This document shows positions 46,361-56,983 of a stretch of DNA of 64,000 nt, piece after piece. The notes under the pieces are model-generated. The model was not told where the DNA came from. It saw nothing but the letters and a program-made list of their open reading frames with translations, and did no database searches. This stretch comes from Mucor racemosus (taxonomy: Eukaryota; Mucoromycota; Mucoromycetes; Mucorales; Mucoraceae), in assembly GCA_027405735.1 (NCBI GenBank), contig JAPEHQ010000015.1, positions 310,001-374,000 on the forward strand, written 5' to 3'. Numbering within the stretch: position 1 is the first letter of the stretch; each line of letters opens with the position of its first letter. Both the position numbers and the translations under genes were made by a program.

Positions 46361-48027
46361 ATGTTCAATTCTTTGCGTGCTGCTACTTCTATCGCACAAC
46401 GTGCTTCTTTTGTAATTTTCATTTTCAACATGGTTGCCATGGTTACCCATCTAATTTTATTTTTATAGGTTGCTCGTAAGCCTCTTCAACAACAACAAAA
46501 GCGTTTCCTCAACATTCATGAATATCTCTCTGTTAAGCTTTTAAGAGAATATGGTATTAATGCCCCCAAGGGTGAGGTTGCCAATACTCCTCAAGAAGCC
46601 TTTGAGATCGCAAAGAACCTCGGTAGGTTTTAAATTTTTTTTTATTGTTTCCCCACAAAATTTTAAATAAAAAAATTTACTAATCATGATTAAAATTTAT
46701 TTAGGTTCTGATGACCTTGTCATTAAGGCTCAAGTCCTTGCTGGTGGTCGTGGTAAGGGTACTTTTGATAATGGTTATAAGGGTGGTGTCAAGACTTTCA
46801 ACACGTAAGTTTTTTATTATCTTTCATTTGTGTGTTTGTGTGGGGGTTGTGAATTGAACCTAAATAAAATTTTATAGACCCGAAGAAGCTAAGGAACTTG
46901 CTGAAAAGATGCTTGGTCACAACTTGGTTACCAAACAAACCGGTGCCGAGGGTAAGCCTTGTAATGCCGTCTACATTTGTGAACGTAAATATGCTCGTAA
47001 CGAATACTACTTTGCTATCTTGTTGGATCGTAAGTCTGCCGGTCCTGTCATCGTTGCCTCTTCTCAAGGTGGTGTTGATATTGAAGGTGTTGCCGCCACT
47101 AACCCTGAAGCTATCATCACTGTTCCCATTGATGCTAAGGAAGGTTTCTCAAAGTCTATGGCTTTGGACCTTGCCAAGAAGATGGGTTTCACTACCAAGG
47201 GTCAAGAACAAGCTGCTGACACCTTCTTGGGTCTTTTCAAGCTCTTTAACGAGAAGGATGCTACTCAAGTTGAAATTAATCCCTTATCCGAATCTAGCGA
47301 TAACCAAGGTAAAGTATCATTTATAAATCAAAAGAGTTATCTACATAGAGTTATTAATTAAATTTTCTATTAGTTCTCTGTATGGATGCCAAGTTGAACT
47401 TCGATGATAATGCTAGCTTCAAGCAAAAGGAAGTCTTTGACCTCCGTGATTTCACTCAAGAGGATCCTCGTGAAATTGCCGCTGCTAAATACAACTTGAA
47501 TTATATTGGTTTAGATGGTAACATTGGTTGTTTAGGTAAAGTTGTACAAAATTTGTCAGTGGTTTTTTGTCCTTATCACCAACCCGTTATTTTTTATTTT
47601 TTCAATAGTTAACGGTGCTGGTCTTGCTATGGCCACTATGGATATTATTCAACTTCACGGTGGTAAACCCGCTAACTTTTTAGATGTTGGTGGTGCCGCT
47701 ACCCCTGAAGCTGTCAAGGCTGCTTTTGAAATTATTACATCTGATCCCTCCGTTTCTTCTGCCTTTGTCAACATCTTTGGTGGTATTATGCGTTGTGATG
47801 TTATCGCAGAAGGTATCATTGCCGCTGCTAAGGATTTGGACCTCAAGATTCCTTTGATTGTTCGTCTTAAGGGTACCAAGGTTGACGAAGCCAAGAAATT
47901 GATTGCCGAGTCTGGTCTTCGTATCTTTGCTCAAGATGATTTGGATTCTGCTGCTCAAAAGGCTGTCAAGTTCTCCAAAATTGTTACATTAGCTAGAGAA
48001 GCTAATGTTGATGTCAAATTCGCTTAA
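46361..48027 (+). CDS. Succinyl-CoA ligase beta subunit, mitochondrial
   Basis: Six exons, 46361-46411, 46469-46622, 46705-46804, 46878-47308, 47374-47535 and 47609-48027, give 438 residues. The N-terminus ([17 protein letters not shown], then Arg/Lys/Gln-rich [11 protein letters not shown]) is a mitochondrial presequence. ATP-grasp features follow: [23 protein letters not shown], and [11 protein letters not shown] with the metal-binding Asp. The C-terminal ligase domain has [31 protein letters not shown] and [14 protein letters not shown]. It catalyses the TCA-cycle step succinyl-CoA plus ADP (or GDP) and phosphate to succinate plus ATP (or GTP), with the alpha subunit, in the matrix. Codon use is strongly biased, as in RPS21. 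Intron 1 splits the presequence. Confidence 0.97.
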
Positions 48028-49126
48028 ATACTACCCTATATAAATTTTTAAAAAAATGCAACTCTTTTTTTTTTATACACTTTCACTCACTTCTATGTTT
48101 ATTCTTTTTTTATACACTCACACTCACAATCACTTACAAGTTCTCTTTATTATATAAATAAACTATCCTAATGTACTTTTATATACGTAAACTTCGGGGG
48201 CGATCATAAAAAAAGAAAACACAACATCGTGTGGCCTTCTATGAATACTTGCAGAGCACTAATTACATAAAAAATTATATGTTAATCGGATTGCGTATGG
48301 TTACAACATGTTTAAAAACAAACACATTGGCTGGCTTTTTAGAAGTAATGAGTTTTGTTAGATACATCATTTCGTATCGTTAATAAAGAGTGTAATAATT
48401 TGGCAAGATTATTTCCATCACCCGTTTTGTCATTTCATTTTCAACAAAAAGTGAGTTTCTTGCAAATTGCAATTTATCAGATTGGATTAAAATCATATTG
48501 GTACGTAATTTCGAGTACTACCATTATTTAGCATTGTTCTTTATAAATTGATTCTGTCACTCTAAACATCGAAAAAAAAAAATAGATGTAAAACACATTC
48601 CAGTGCAGCTTCGATTATGCATAAAAAGGGCGTTTGTTTACAAATTTCGTTTACTATCATTGTCATATAGTATGTTAATTTTGGTTGATTTAGCACTATT
48701 TGTAATTTGAAATAATATCCTAAGATTAGGGATGTTGCCGAGCCAAGTTATACTAGTAAATTTGGCTGGCAAGATCCGGCTGGATGCCAATGCTAGCTAA
48801 GCTACAAACAACGTGCGAAAAAAGTGCGCGTTTTATTTATGCGGCTTAACCAGAAAATTAATGTATGCTAAAATTTTAATTATGAATACTATTACGGTTG
48901 AAGTACATCTTTTGAAAATTTCAACCCGTTCTAATCAAGATTCATTGATTTTGATCGTTTTTTCCGGTTGCTTTATTTGTTTATGCAGAGGAAGACAGAT
49001 ATTTTGTTAAAAACGGTACTATACTCCTTCAAAAACAGCTGTTACTTAATAAAATTTGGATATGTTATTCCTAAATTTATTGTGCATTAAGAGTAACCTC
49101 AAAATTCAATTTCAAATCATTATTTG
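48028..49126. other. Intergenic with short repeat debris
   Basis: A 3' flank with AATAAA (48164-48169) follows the succinyl-CoA ligase gene. About 48735-48800 resembles the GCCGAGCC...TTTGGCTGGC segment of R0. The frame 48813-49010 has no recognised feature. Confidence 0.4.
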
Positions 49127-49520
49127 TGTTGCATCCGCCGGTTATTTGTAAGATAATGAACCTTTTGATTTGTAATCCTTATCGATAAGAAGTCAGCTAA
49201 CTGATCTGTGGTAACATTATTGGTTGTTCTTATTGTTCTAAAGTAAGATCCAGGAAACGGGATATGTGAGACATATTCACCTGTTGGATTTAGCTATACA
49301 AAATAAACTCCATGTAAATGTGCTACGTTATTACTAATGTAAATAGATTGATCTGACATGAAATGTTAGAAAGATATAATCAATCCAATACTGATCTAAC
49401 GGATAAATGTAATATAGAATTTGTATATAAATAGAACAAGTTATTGATATTAAATAAAGATGATCTTCGGTTTTTGTGCGTGGTTTAATTTAACAAGTTC
49501 CTTTATATATGAAATTATAA
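49127..49520 (+). repeat. LTR-like repeat L5, copy 2
   Basis: Opposite orientation to 17092-17482 and clearly related along its length ('gataatgaaccttttgattt', 'gggatatgtgagacatattc', 'tgtatataaatag'). It has a TATA-like box and AATAAAG. No target duplication was identified. Confidence 0.6.
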
Positions 49521-49663
49521 TTTTTTTTTGCAACAATATTTATTCTAAATCTTGTGCATTTCAGTTTGATTTTATAAAGATTCTCCAAAATGTCTGACAC
49601 AGCACATACTGAAAGTTTATGGATGCATAAAGTCTTATTTATAAAAAGTGCAGTGGAATTACA

Positions 49664-49947
49664 TTGTAATGATCTGTAATTTTGGACTAACAACAAAGGT
49701 GGATAATATGCTTATAGAGGATGTTATTCTTGTTATTATAAATTGGCAATTACTGGATTGATGAAGATTGGTGTTCTTATTTGTTAATTAGGTATTTATT
49801 AGTAAATAAATAAAAGTAAAGGGAGTGTAACAAGACAGATAAATCTACAAGGGATCATGTAATGATTTCCTTATAGCATTTATGTAAGGAATGAGGCAAG
49901 GTTTTGCATGAATGAAACTGAAATGTTTGACTCATTACATTAACCTT
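49664..49947 (+). repeat. Dispersed repeat L6, copy 1
   Basis: Direct repeat of 53838-54058 ('ctgtaattttggactaacaa', 'tctacaagggatcatgtaat', 'tttgcatgaatgaa'), with an extra about 60 bp in this copy around 49720-49790. A worn reverse copy lies near 40895-41060. Class unknown. Confidence 0.7.
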
Positions 49948-50639
49948 CTTTAAATTTACAATTTCAGTTTACGATTATCAGCTGTAAAAAGATTTGTTTT
50001 CAAGCATAGCTATGATCAAAACTATGATTATAAGGCAAAACATCATATTGTTCTTTTTTTTGTTTCAATATCATTTGAAATTTTACTGCTTTTCTGAAAT
50101 ATCTCGTGGGTTTGTAGCCAGTTCTAGGTTTTCGTTGAGTAGATACAAATATTACTGTCTTCGATTTGATCTGGTAATTAAGAAATACATCCAACAATGC
50201 AGTAGTAGATAATGATATTTGATCTTAGAATACGGTTAAATGAAAATACCAGTCTCTAATAGTATTGGTATCGAACCGGATTTTGCCAACCAAATTTACT
50301 AGAATAAGCTGGGCTCGACAGCAACCCTAGTCTCTAATATAGACAGCCACCTATATTAAAAACATTAGTCCCTTATGTTAGCATACGTATTCAGATAAAA
50401 GAAAAGAGTACCAGCTTGATAGTCTGATATACCTTATCAAATGATGAATATATTATTCTTGGAATATGAAAACATAAAGGGAGAAACAACAGACGTAGAA
50501 ACAAATTTTCAAGGCTTCTTTACATTATTTAGCGCAATTAAAGCGCTGCTAAATTGCACATTTCAGCCCATGTAAACGCAGCACTACAGCGCATGAACCA
50601 TAAACTAAACGAAATAGGCAATATCTGTTACTACAGTAT

Positions 50640-51911
50640 AATAGAAACATACATTTTCTACCAGAAAAACCGTTTGTCATATCATACTGTTGTATTCCAT
50701 GTCACCTTCTACAAATCTACATCCTAATCTGATACACAAATACTATGATAGTGGCTTGCACAAATCCATGGTATAGCCAATACTTCGGAAGGAAGTATCA
50801 ACTACGGATACTCTATTTTTCCATGTGGCTCAATAGCACATTTAGCTCATTTTATGACAGCACATTAATAGGCGGCGCTATTAATATAAACATTGATCTC
50901 AGGGCACGGACCTGCTCTCAACAAACTAAATAAGAACAAGACAAGTACTAATTATGAAACATATCAACTAAGGCTATAATTCAACACGGTACATCTCGGA
51001 TTTGCTGAATCAATATGGATAATACTTATCATATTGATTTATTGGTTCTCTAGTTATAATCTCAGTAGTAAATAGTAAATAGATATAAAAGACCCATACT
51101 TTTAGACCTTAATAAACGGTAGACTTCTTTTAGTTTTGAGATACAGTTAGAAAAGCTGATAAATTATTGTCCCTTTTTATTGTATTTTATTTATAAACTC
51201 GAAGGATAATTCACATACATTCATTAAAAAATTGCAAAAGTGAGCCCGTAGAGCAACGCCGTAATTGAGCATAGCAGGATTGAACGGCTAAGTCTGTTAT
51301 ACTATGGTATATATATAAGTTTTAAATAAAAAAGCGTTTCTTTTTTTAACTTTCCATATATTTAACCACGTAAGGTCTGAAAATTCAGACTTTGTAGCGG
51401 ACATTTTCGGGGATCATTTTATCCTTACCAACACTCATGATTTTTATCAAAAAACAGAAAAATCAAATTTTGATACCAAAATCAACGTTTAAATATACTA
51501 CATTGTGAGAGAAAATTGTAGATATAGCTAATACACACTTTATAAAAGCTTAATATGAAAGATTATATAATGAAAATTTGTACTTTTGGCCAAAAAACGG
51601 ATTTTTGATTAAAGGATTTTCATGTAATATTTTGCAATAAAAATGTTGGTTATTTTTTATTGAGCAAATAGGGCGCTACAGTTTTTATATGTGTATATTT
51701 TTTGTTTTTATAATTGGTAGTATAATTAACTCTAAATTTGCAAAATCAGAAAAAAAAAATTAAAAAACGTCAAAATTGGTGATCTGGACAAAAATAATTT
51801 TTAAAATTAATATTCCGCTTATAAGCCTTGTAAGTCTTAAAAATAAGAGATTTTATAATACTTGAGAACTTTTTTAAGAATTAATGATGCTGTACCCACT
51901 TGATTCAAGCT
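50640..51911 (-). repeat. R0 dispersed repeat, copy 3 (partial), split by a solo LTR
   Basis: Reverse complement of the first about 740 bp of R0: 51911-51214 and 50687-50640, interrupted by the LTR at 50688-51213. It abuts the dynein fragment copy 3 through the same intron-like spacer as copy 2. A separate R0-like scrap in plus orientation lies at about 50262-50320. Confidence 0.8.
50688..51213 (+). mobile_element. Solo LTR L4
   Basis: 526 bp, TGTTGTATTCCA...ATAATTCA, with exact target duplication CATAC (50683-50687, 51214-51218). Its first dozen bases equal those of L2 but the rest differs. The uninterrupted target is visible in R0 copy 2 near 38390. Confidence 0.88.
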
Positions 51912-52025
51912 TATTACTGTGAATTTTTATACATTTTAATATTGTGTGGTAATTTATTTGATGATAATATAGTCTTACTTGATAATAATGTGGTAGAGGC
52001 GGTTTACATTGAGTTTTAGTCTTAC

Positions 52026-52238
52026 CTTTCCAATATCATAAACATAAACATAGCCATCACTGGAACCTATTGACGCCTTTTTACCCTCTTCACTCTTCTT
52101 TGTCCCAAGCCCATTTATTCAATTCTTTACCACAACCAACTTAGCAGCACTTACAAATAATTCCTCAGTATTTGCATTCAAATTCCATAAATTAAATTGA
52201 CTGGTTCCATCTACCGTAGTATCAAACGTATCATCAGC
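52026..52238 (-). pseudogene. Dynein intermediate chain exon fragment, copy 3
   Basis: On the minus strand: ADDTFDTTVDGTSQFNLWNL, NANTEE..., a damaged LNKLAW stretch with a stop and frameshift, then GKKASIGSSDGYVYVYDIGK and a GTAAG donor. It spans the junction between the parts kept in copies 1 and 2, confirming that all three derive from one WD-region exon. The YDVKWPPKHPALLG part is deleted. Confidence 0.7.
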
Positions 52239-52582
52239 CTACCTTATTATGATAAATGTTAATCTAAATGAGAAACATCCCATTGTCATTGCTATATTGT
52301 AAGCTATGAAAAGCTTGATTTTTAATAATAATACAGCAATTAAATAAAAAACAAAAGGATACTAATAGCATATGATGAGTATTTACCATCTAAGTAAGTT
52401 TGATAAAGTATGCTTTTAAATCCTTTGTTATGTCGATACTCATCATAGGTCTCATATCCAAGGTCTCAGTCTATAATTAGTGTTGTAGTAAATTAATGCA
52501 GATCATTAATTTACATCATATTCTTAGATAGTAAAACCCTAGTAGTAGTAGTTACAATTAATGTGTATAAATATATCCTTTG

Positions 52583-52881
52583 TGATTTATCAGAATATGC
52601 TTATGTTAAATAGAAACTAGAAGATTTAATCAAGTAAAGAGAAGATTTCTTTTATTGGAATGAACTTAATAGGGCTTATTATGTATATACTATTTGATTT
52701 GGGGAATTACTAATGTGATAAGGCAATTTAGATGTTATTTAATAGTAATGTGTCATGCTGGTATATCATGTTGGAATATCGCACTGAAGTACCATTCAAT
52801 TAAGTAGCTTCCGGTTCCTCCGAATCTGTTATTGTTTACTTTTTTGGATTTGACATAATCCGGTTTAAGAATGATACATCA
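52583..52881 (-). mobile_element. Solo LTR L3, copy 2
   Basis: 299 bp, TGATTTATC...GATACATCA, with exact target duplication CTTTG (52578-52582, 52882-52886). Related to 39830-40180. Confidence 0.9.
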
Positions 52882-52886
52882 CTTTG

Positions 52887-53837
52887 GATGTATTATTATC
52901 ACTACGGTCTACCTGTGCTGCACAATATGATTTCGTTGTGCCCAGGTGGGCTGCACACTATAGCCTGTCTTGTTATGCCCACTTAATATGGTAAAAAGAT
53001 AACAAGATGCACATGGGCACGACAAAGAAAACTGCACACGAGCACAACCAAAAGCCTGTATGTGCAAGATTATTGATTTTGTTCGTATTAATTTGAGGGA
53101 CTAAGTTTTGTCAAATGTAGACTGTGCGTTTACTAATAAATTAAAATAAGAACCAACTTTATTCATTTATGAGTATTGTATCGATAATGTAAGTGTAATA
53201 AATTGCTTACCAATTGGGTTTCTAGCAATTGTTGGTAAAGTTATAAATAATAATAAAAGGGTTAATTGATAGTAAGAGTGGGGATGGGGGATTATATATT
53301 CTTTCAGGTGTGTAATGTAACATGAATTTAGATGGCTATATTTAGTCTCAATGTGCTATGCCACAAAACAGTATGCATGACATTAATTTCATGTATGCAT
53401 AACAGTAGAATTGCCCATAAGCATATCATTATTCCTATTTGTGCATAATAATAAAATCTGACCATGAGCATAATGAGCTGATCGTATAGACACAAATTGG
53501 TCTGTACATGAGCATCATGCCGTTCTCAAAATTCTATTGCATTTTTTTTTACTGGAATGGGTTTTTAAATTACATTTGTTTTTATTAATATAGATTATAG
53601 ACAATAATACAATAATTCAATACGTTGTTGATGTAGTGCAATGCATGCAAGAGCCAATATATTTACAATTATCTTTATTTGTAAATATGTTTATAGCTAT
53701 AATAATAATGTTTACAGCAACAATGGTTTTTGCTCGAGCATAAACTTAAATAACACTTACTGCTTAAATTTATATGCAAGCCAAATCTAAGATTATAAAT
53801 GTTACACTATCACACATAAAATTTAAACAAATTAACT
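52887..53837. other. Intergenic, no gene
   Basis: Starts near CACTACGGTC, shared with 36571. Repeated TGTGC/GCACA and 'gagcat' words lie between 52910 and 53070 and again near 53340-53520, suggesting a worn transposon. Nothing codes. Confidence 0.35.
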
Positions 53838-54058
53838 GTAATGATCTGTAATTTTGGACTAACAACAAAGGTAGATAATATGCTTATAGATATTATATTA
53901 GATATTTACTAGTGAATAATAAATAAAAAAAGTAAAAGGAGTGTAATAACAAGACAGTTGGATCTACAAGGGATCATGTAATGATTTCCTTGTAGTATTT
54001 ATATAAGGAATGAGGCAAGATTTTGCATGAATGAACCGAAATGTTTGACTCATTACAA
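53838..54058 (+). repeat. Dispersed repeat L6, copy 2
   Basis: A shorter direct copy of 49664-49947. It ends at the same 'gtttgactcattaca' text. Confidence 0.7.
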
Positions 54059-54559
54059 TACCGTTCTTCCTTATTTTGTATAAATCTTCTTGGACTACCA
54101 TATTATAGACAATGATTTGCATTATACTCATTATCTGACTAAATAATGATATTTGTTTTGACCTTGGAATAGTCCTTACTACATTTCAAATGTAGATTAA
54201 AAAATCCCTAGAAGTATACAACATTATCTTATAAGTTTTTCAAGTTCTGACTCATCATGTTTAACCAAATAATATGTTAAAAGGGAGAGAGGGAGAGAGT
54301 TGTCGTTTGTGGGATTTCCATTTGTTAGATAATTAAGGTTTCATAAATTACAACAGACAACAGTATATCTTAAGGAAATCTAAAACCTCCTTTTCGTATA
54401 ACGTAGTTATTGATGATGTCTGTTTCATCACGTCTTTTTTGTCTCTTAACTAGAGACTTACAGTAGATATTATGGGTGAACCTTTTCTCTATAGCCATTG
54501 AAATTTACCCTAGTAAAATACTGTATAAAGAAAATTAATAACAGAATACAACTAGTACA

Positions 54560-56330
54560 TTATTGACCTAAAATTGACCTACAATTAATCGTAGAATTTA
54601 ATCTTTAGAATTGAGATATTGCCTCTTTGTACTCACAAGATGGATCCAACGGAAAGCTACTCTGCATTTCTTCCTGTTTCAACAAAAAACATTAACTTTT
54701 CATCGAAATAATCAAAATAATAGTTCACATCACAGCTCAACCATATATATAACTGGGCTTCAAAATTGATTTTACAAATTGACCAGAAAATGATTCAAAA
54801 AATAAAATTGCTTAATTACTCTTAAACTACAAAGTAAGTAGACCTAGTGTATTAAATGGTTTTTGTATAGTTTTATACTCTGCATCTACTTAAATAAATT
54901 TCAGATAAATATTTTACATTAAATTTTGTGTAAAATGCCATTGAAATTTTGGAAGTTTTTTGAAGATGTTGTATTCCACTTACTAGTATCATACATTATC
55001 ACCTTCTACAGTATCAATACATCTTACAATCTATTGACTGCGACATGTATTGAAGTGCAAAGTCTTGATATCGGATATACGAAACTACTCCTAGCGTACC
55101 AAGTTCAATCCAGTAATTACCAAGAACGCTTGGACCTCAATTATGACACCACATTATTTCATCCCAGCAGTTAACCAATCAAGTAGCTATCAAATCAACA
55201 TCCAAGCATATTTAGCGCAGCATTGAAACAAGACAACTCACAAGCTCTGCAAGAACGGTTAAATTATGATTGATCCATTTCAATCCATAGATTACTATCA
55301 AACAGATCTAATAGTTCAATAGTGCTTTAAACTACATCTCAGGATCTCAATGTCAAATCAATATAAAAGCTAAAAGGCCATACTTTTATATCTAAATAAA
55401 CGATATTTTGTTTTTATTATACAGTTGAAGAACTGATTAATTACTCATTCTTTTATAATTGTATTCTTTTTTAAGTACTATTTATCAATCCTGAAAATAT
55501 ACGACAGAAGATACAAATTACTTTTTATAATAAGTACATTTTATATATAATTAATGAATATGATGTGCAGCAAAATTATCTATCTATCGAGCCATTTCTA
55601 AACATTTTAGCTATATTTTTAGTAGAGAAAACAAGATTTTTGCCAATTTTTTTTTCAAATTCAGAATTTGGGATGAGGGTATATAAGGGAAAAATTGAAG
55701 TTAGAAATGGAGGAACCTTTTTGTACACATTTTTGAGGATATCTCGACGAAAAATCAATACTTTGAAAAACTCTAAATCGGGTTTGAGAGAGCTTAACGA
55801 GCTTAATGACATGAATGCAAAAAAAATGTTGCTCAATTTAACCAATATTTTGAAAACTACTATAGAAATGCCAAAAAAATGAAAAAAAAAATAAAGGTGC
55901 TCAGAATTTTTTTATATTAAAGTATGTTATAGAGCGCTTTAAAACAAGTAATTTTTATTATTAAAAAGTGTTAGTATGGCTTAATTTTTTCTAAAGATAT
56001 GAAGTCTCAAAGTTTTCAATCCATTAGCAGTAAAATACGCGTAAAAAATCTGAAACCTTAGCACTGAAAAATTAATACCAACTGCAAAAAATAGGATATT
56101 TCCGGATACTTATTTTTGGATTAAAGCTGAACATTTCAGGTACATTGGGATATAATTTTTCTTGATGTTATTTAGTGAAAAAGAAAGTTGGGCAGGGATG
56201 AAAAGTAAGACCCAGATTTCAAGAAAAAGCAGTAAGCTTTACCTGTTTTTGAATCTTTTGTAAGGTATAAATAAAGTTAGGAACAGATAGCATAATGCGA
56301 CCAATTCATTTCTATTTTATGGTTTCTAGA
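54560..56330 (+). repeat. Inverted arm 2-left (R1 copy d)
   Basis: Counterpart of 60820-62030 in opposite orientation, apart from the solo LTR 54967-55506. The part 55640-56300 appears identical or nearly so to 60840-61500 reversed, including a shared 80-codon frame on the arm-sense strand. The outer part (54640-54960) and the stretch 55565-55635 show many differences. The arm pair encloses the PFKFB-type gene. Confidence 0.88.
54967..55506 (+). mobile_element. Solo LTR, family L2, copy 3
   Basis: 540 bp, TGTTGT...ACGACA, with exact duplication GAAGA (54962-54966, 55507-55511). The opposite arm (about 61630) has the intact pre-insertion text with a single GAAGA, so the insertion followed formation of the arms. 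Confidence 0.93.
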
Positions 56331-56879
56331 AAAAGTAATCCTAGGAGTTGTTTGTTACGAAATAGTTAAAGTATATAATATAGCACCTTCCTACTTCTAA
56401 ATTATTCTCCTCAATTTAGTATATAATCTAATTAAAATGAAACTAATTTGCATTGCTATAGTGCATGTATCATATTTTTAAAACCAATACAAAAGATATT
56501 AAAAATATTGCTTTTTTAGAAAGTTTATCTCAGACTCTTCCCGTTTCACTTGTTGATTATCTTCTGGCGTGTTGCTTAACTTTGAACGTAATGAGTTTTA
56601 ACTGTATGACAAATAGTATATTATGTAATCCGGTAAAAAAAAAAAGGAGTTAGAAAAGCAATCCCTATCCAGGGCTATTAATTGCAAACAAAGGATATCT
56701 CTAACATATTTCACATGCTGTGCCATCATGCGAAACTATTTGTTTGCATATTACTGCGCATTACGTGATGTATTGAATGCAGTATGTAGATTTTGGGTTG
56801 TTTAGTGATATGAAGGATAAATACATGTTGATGAAATTGGTTTTTTTAATGATAAAATAAAAGAAATGTGTCGAGTGCT

Positions 56880-56914
<35 letters not shown>

Positions 56915-56983
56915 AAATGAATCTTGCTATATTACCTTTGTTTGAAGGATAGAAAATAAAAAATGAGGGTGATAATGATTGGT
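56331..56983. other. 3' flank of the PFKFB gene inside arm pair 2
   Basis: AT-rich, with a TA microsatellite at about 56885-56912. The frame 56465-56653 has no motif. No other gene is seen. Confidence 0.5.

Noticed and set aside
55565..55882. Open frame of 105 codons in arm 2-left and its 80-codon twin on the minus strand at 61258-61500
   Set aside because: The frame is conserved only because the arms are nearly identical. The other R1 copies carry frameshifts, and the opposite strand is equally open, so a protein is not supported.
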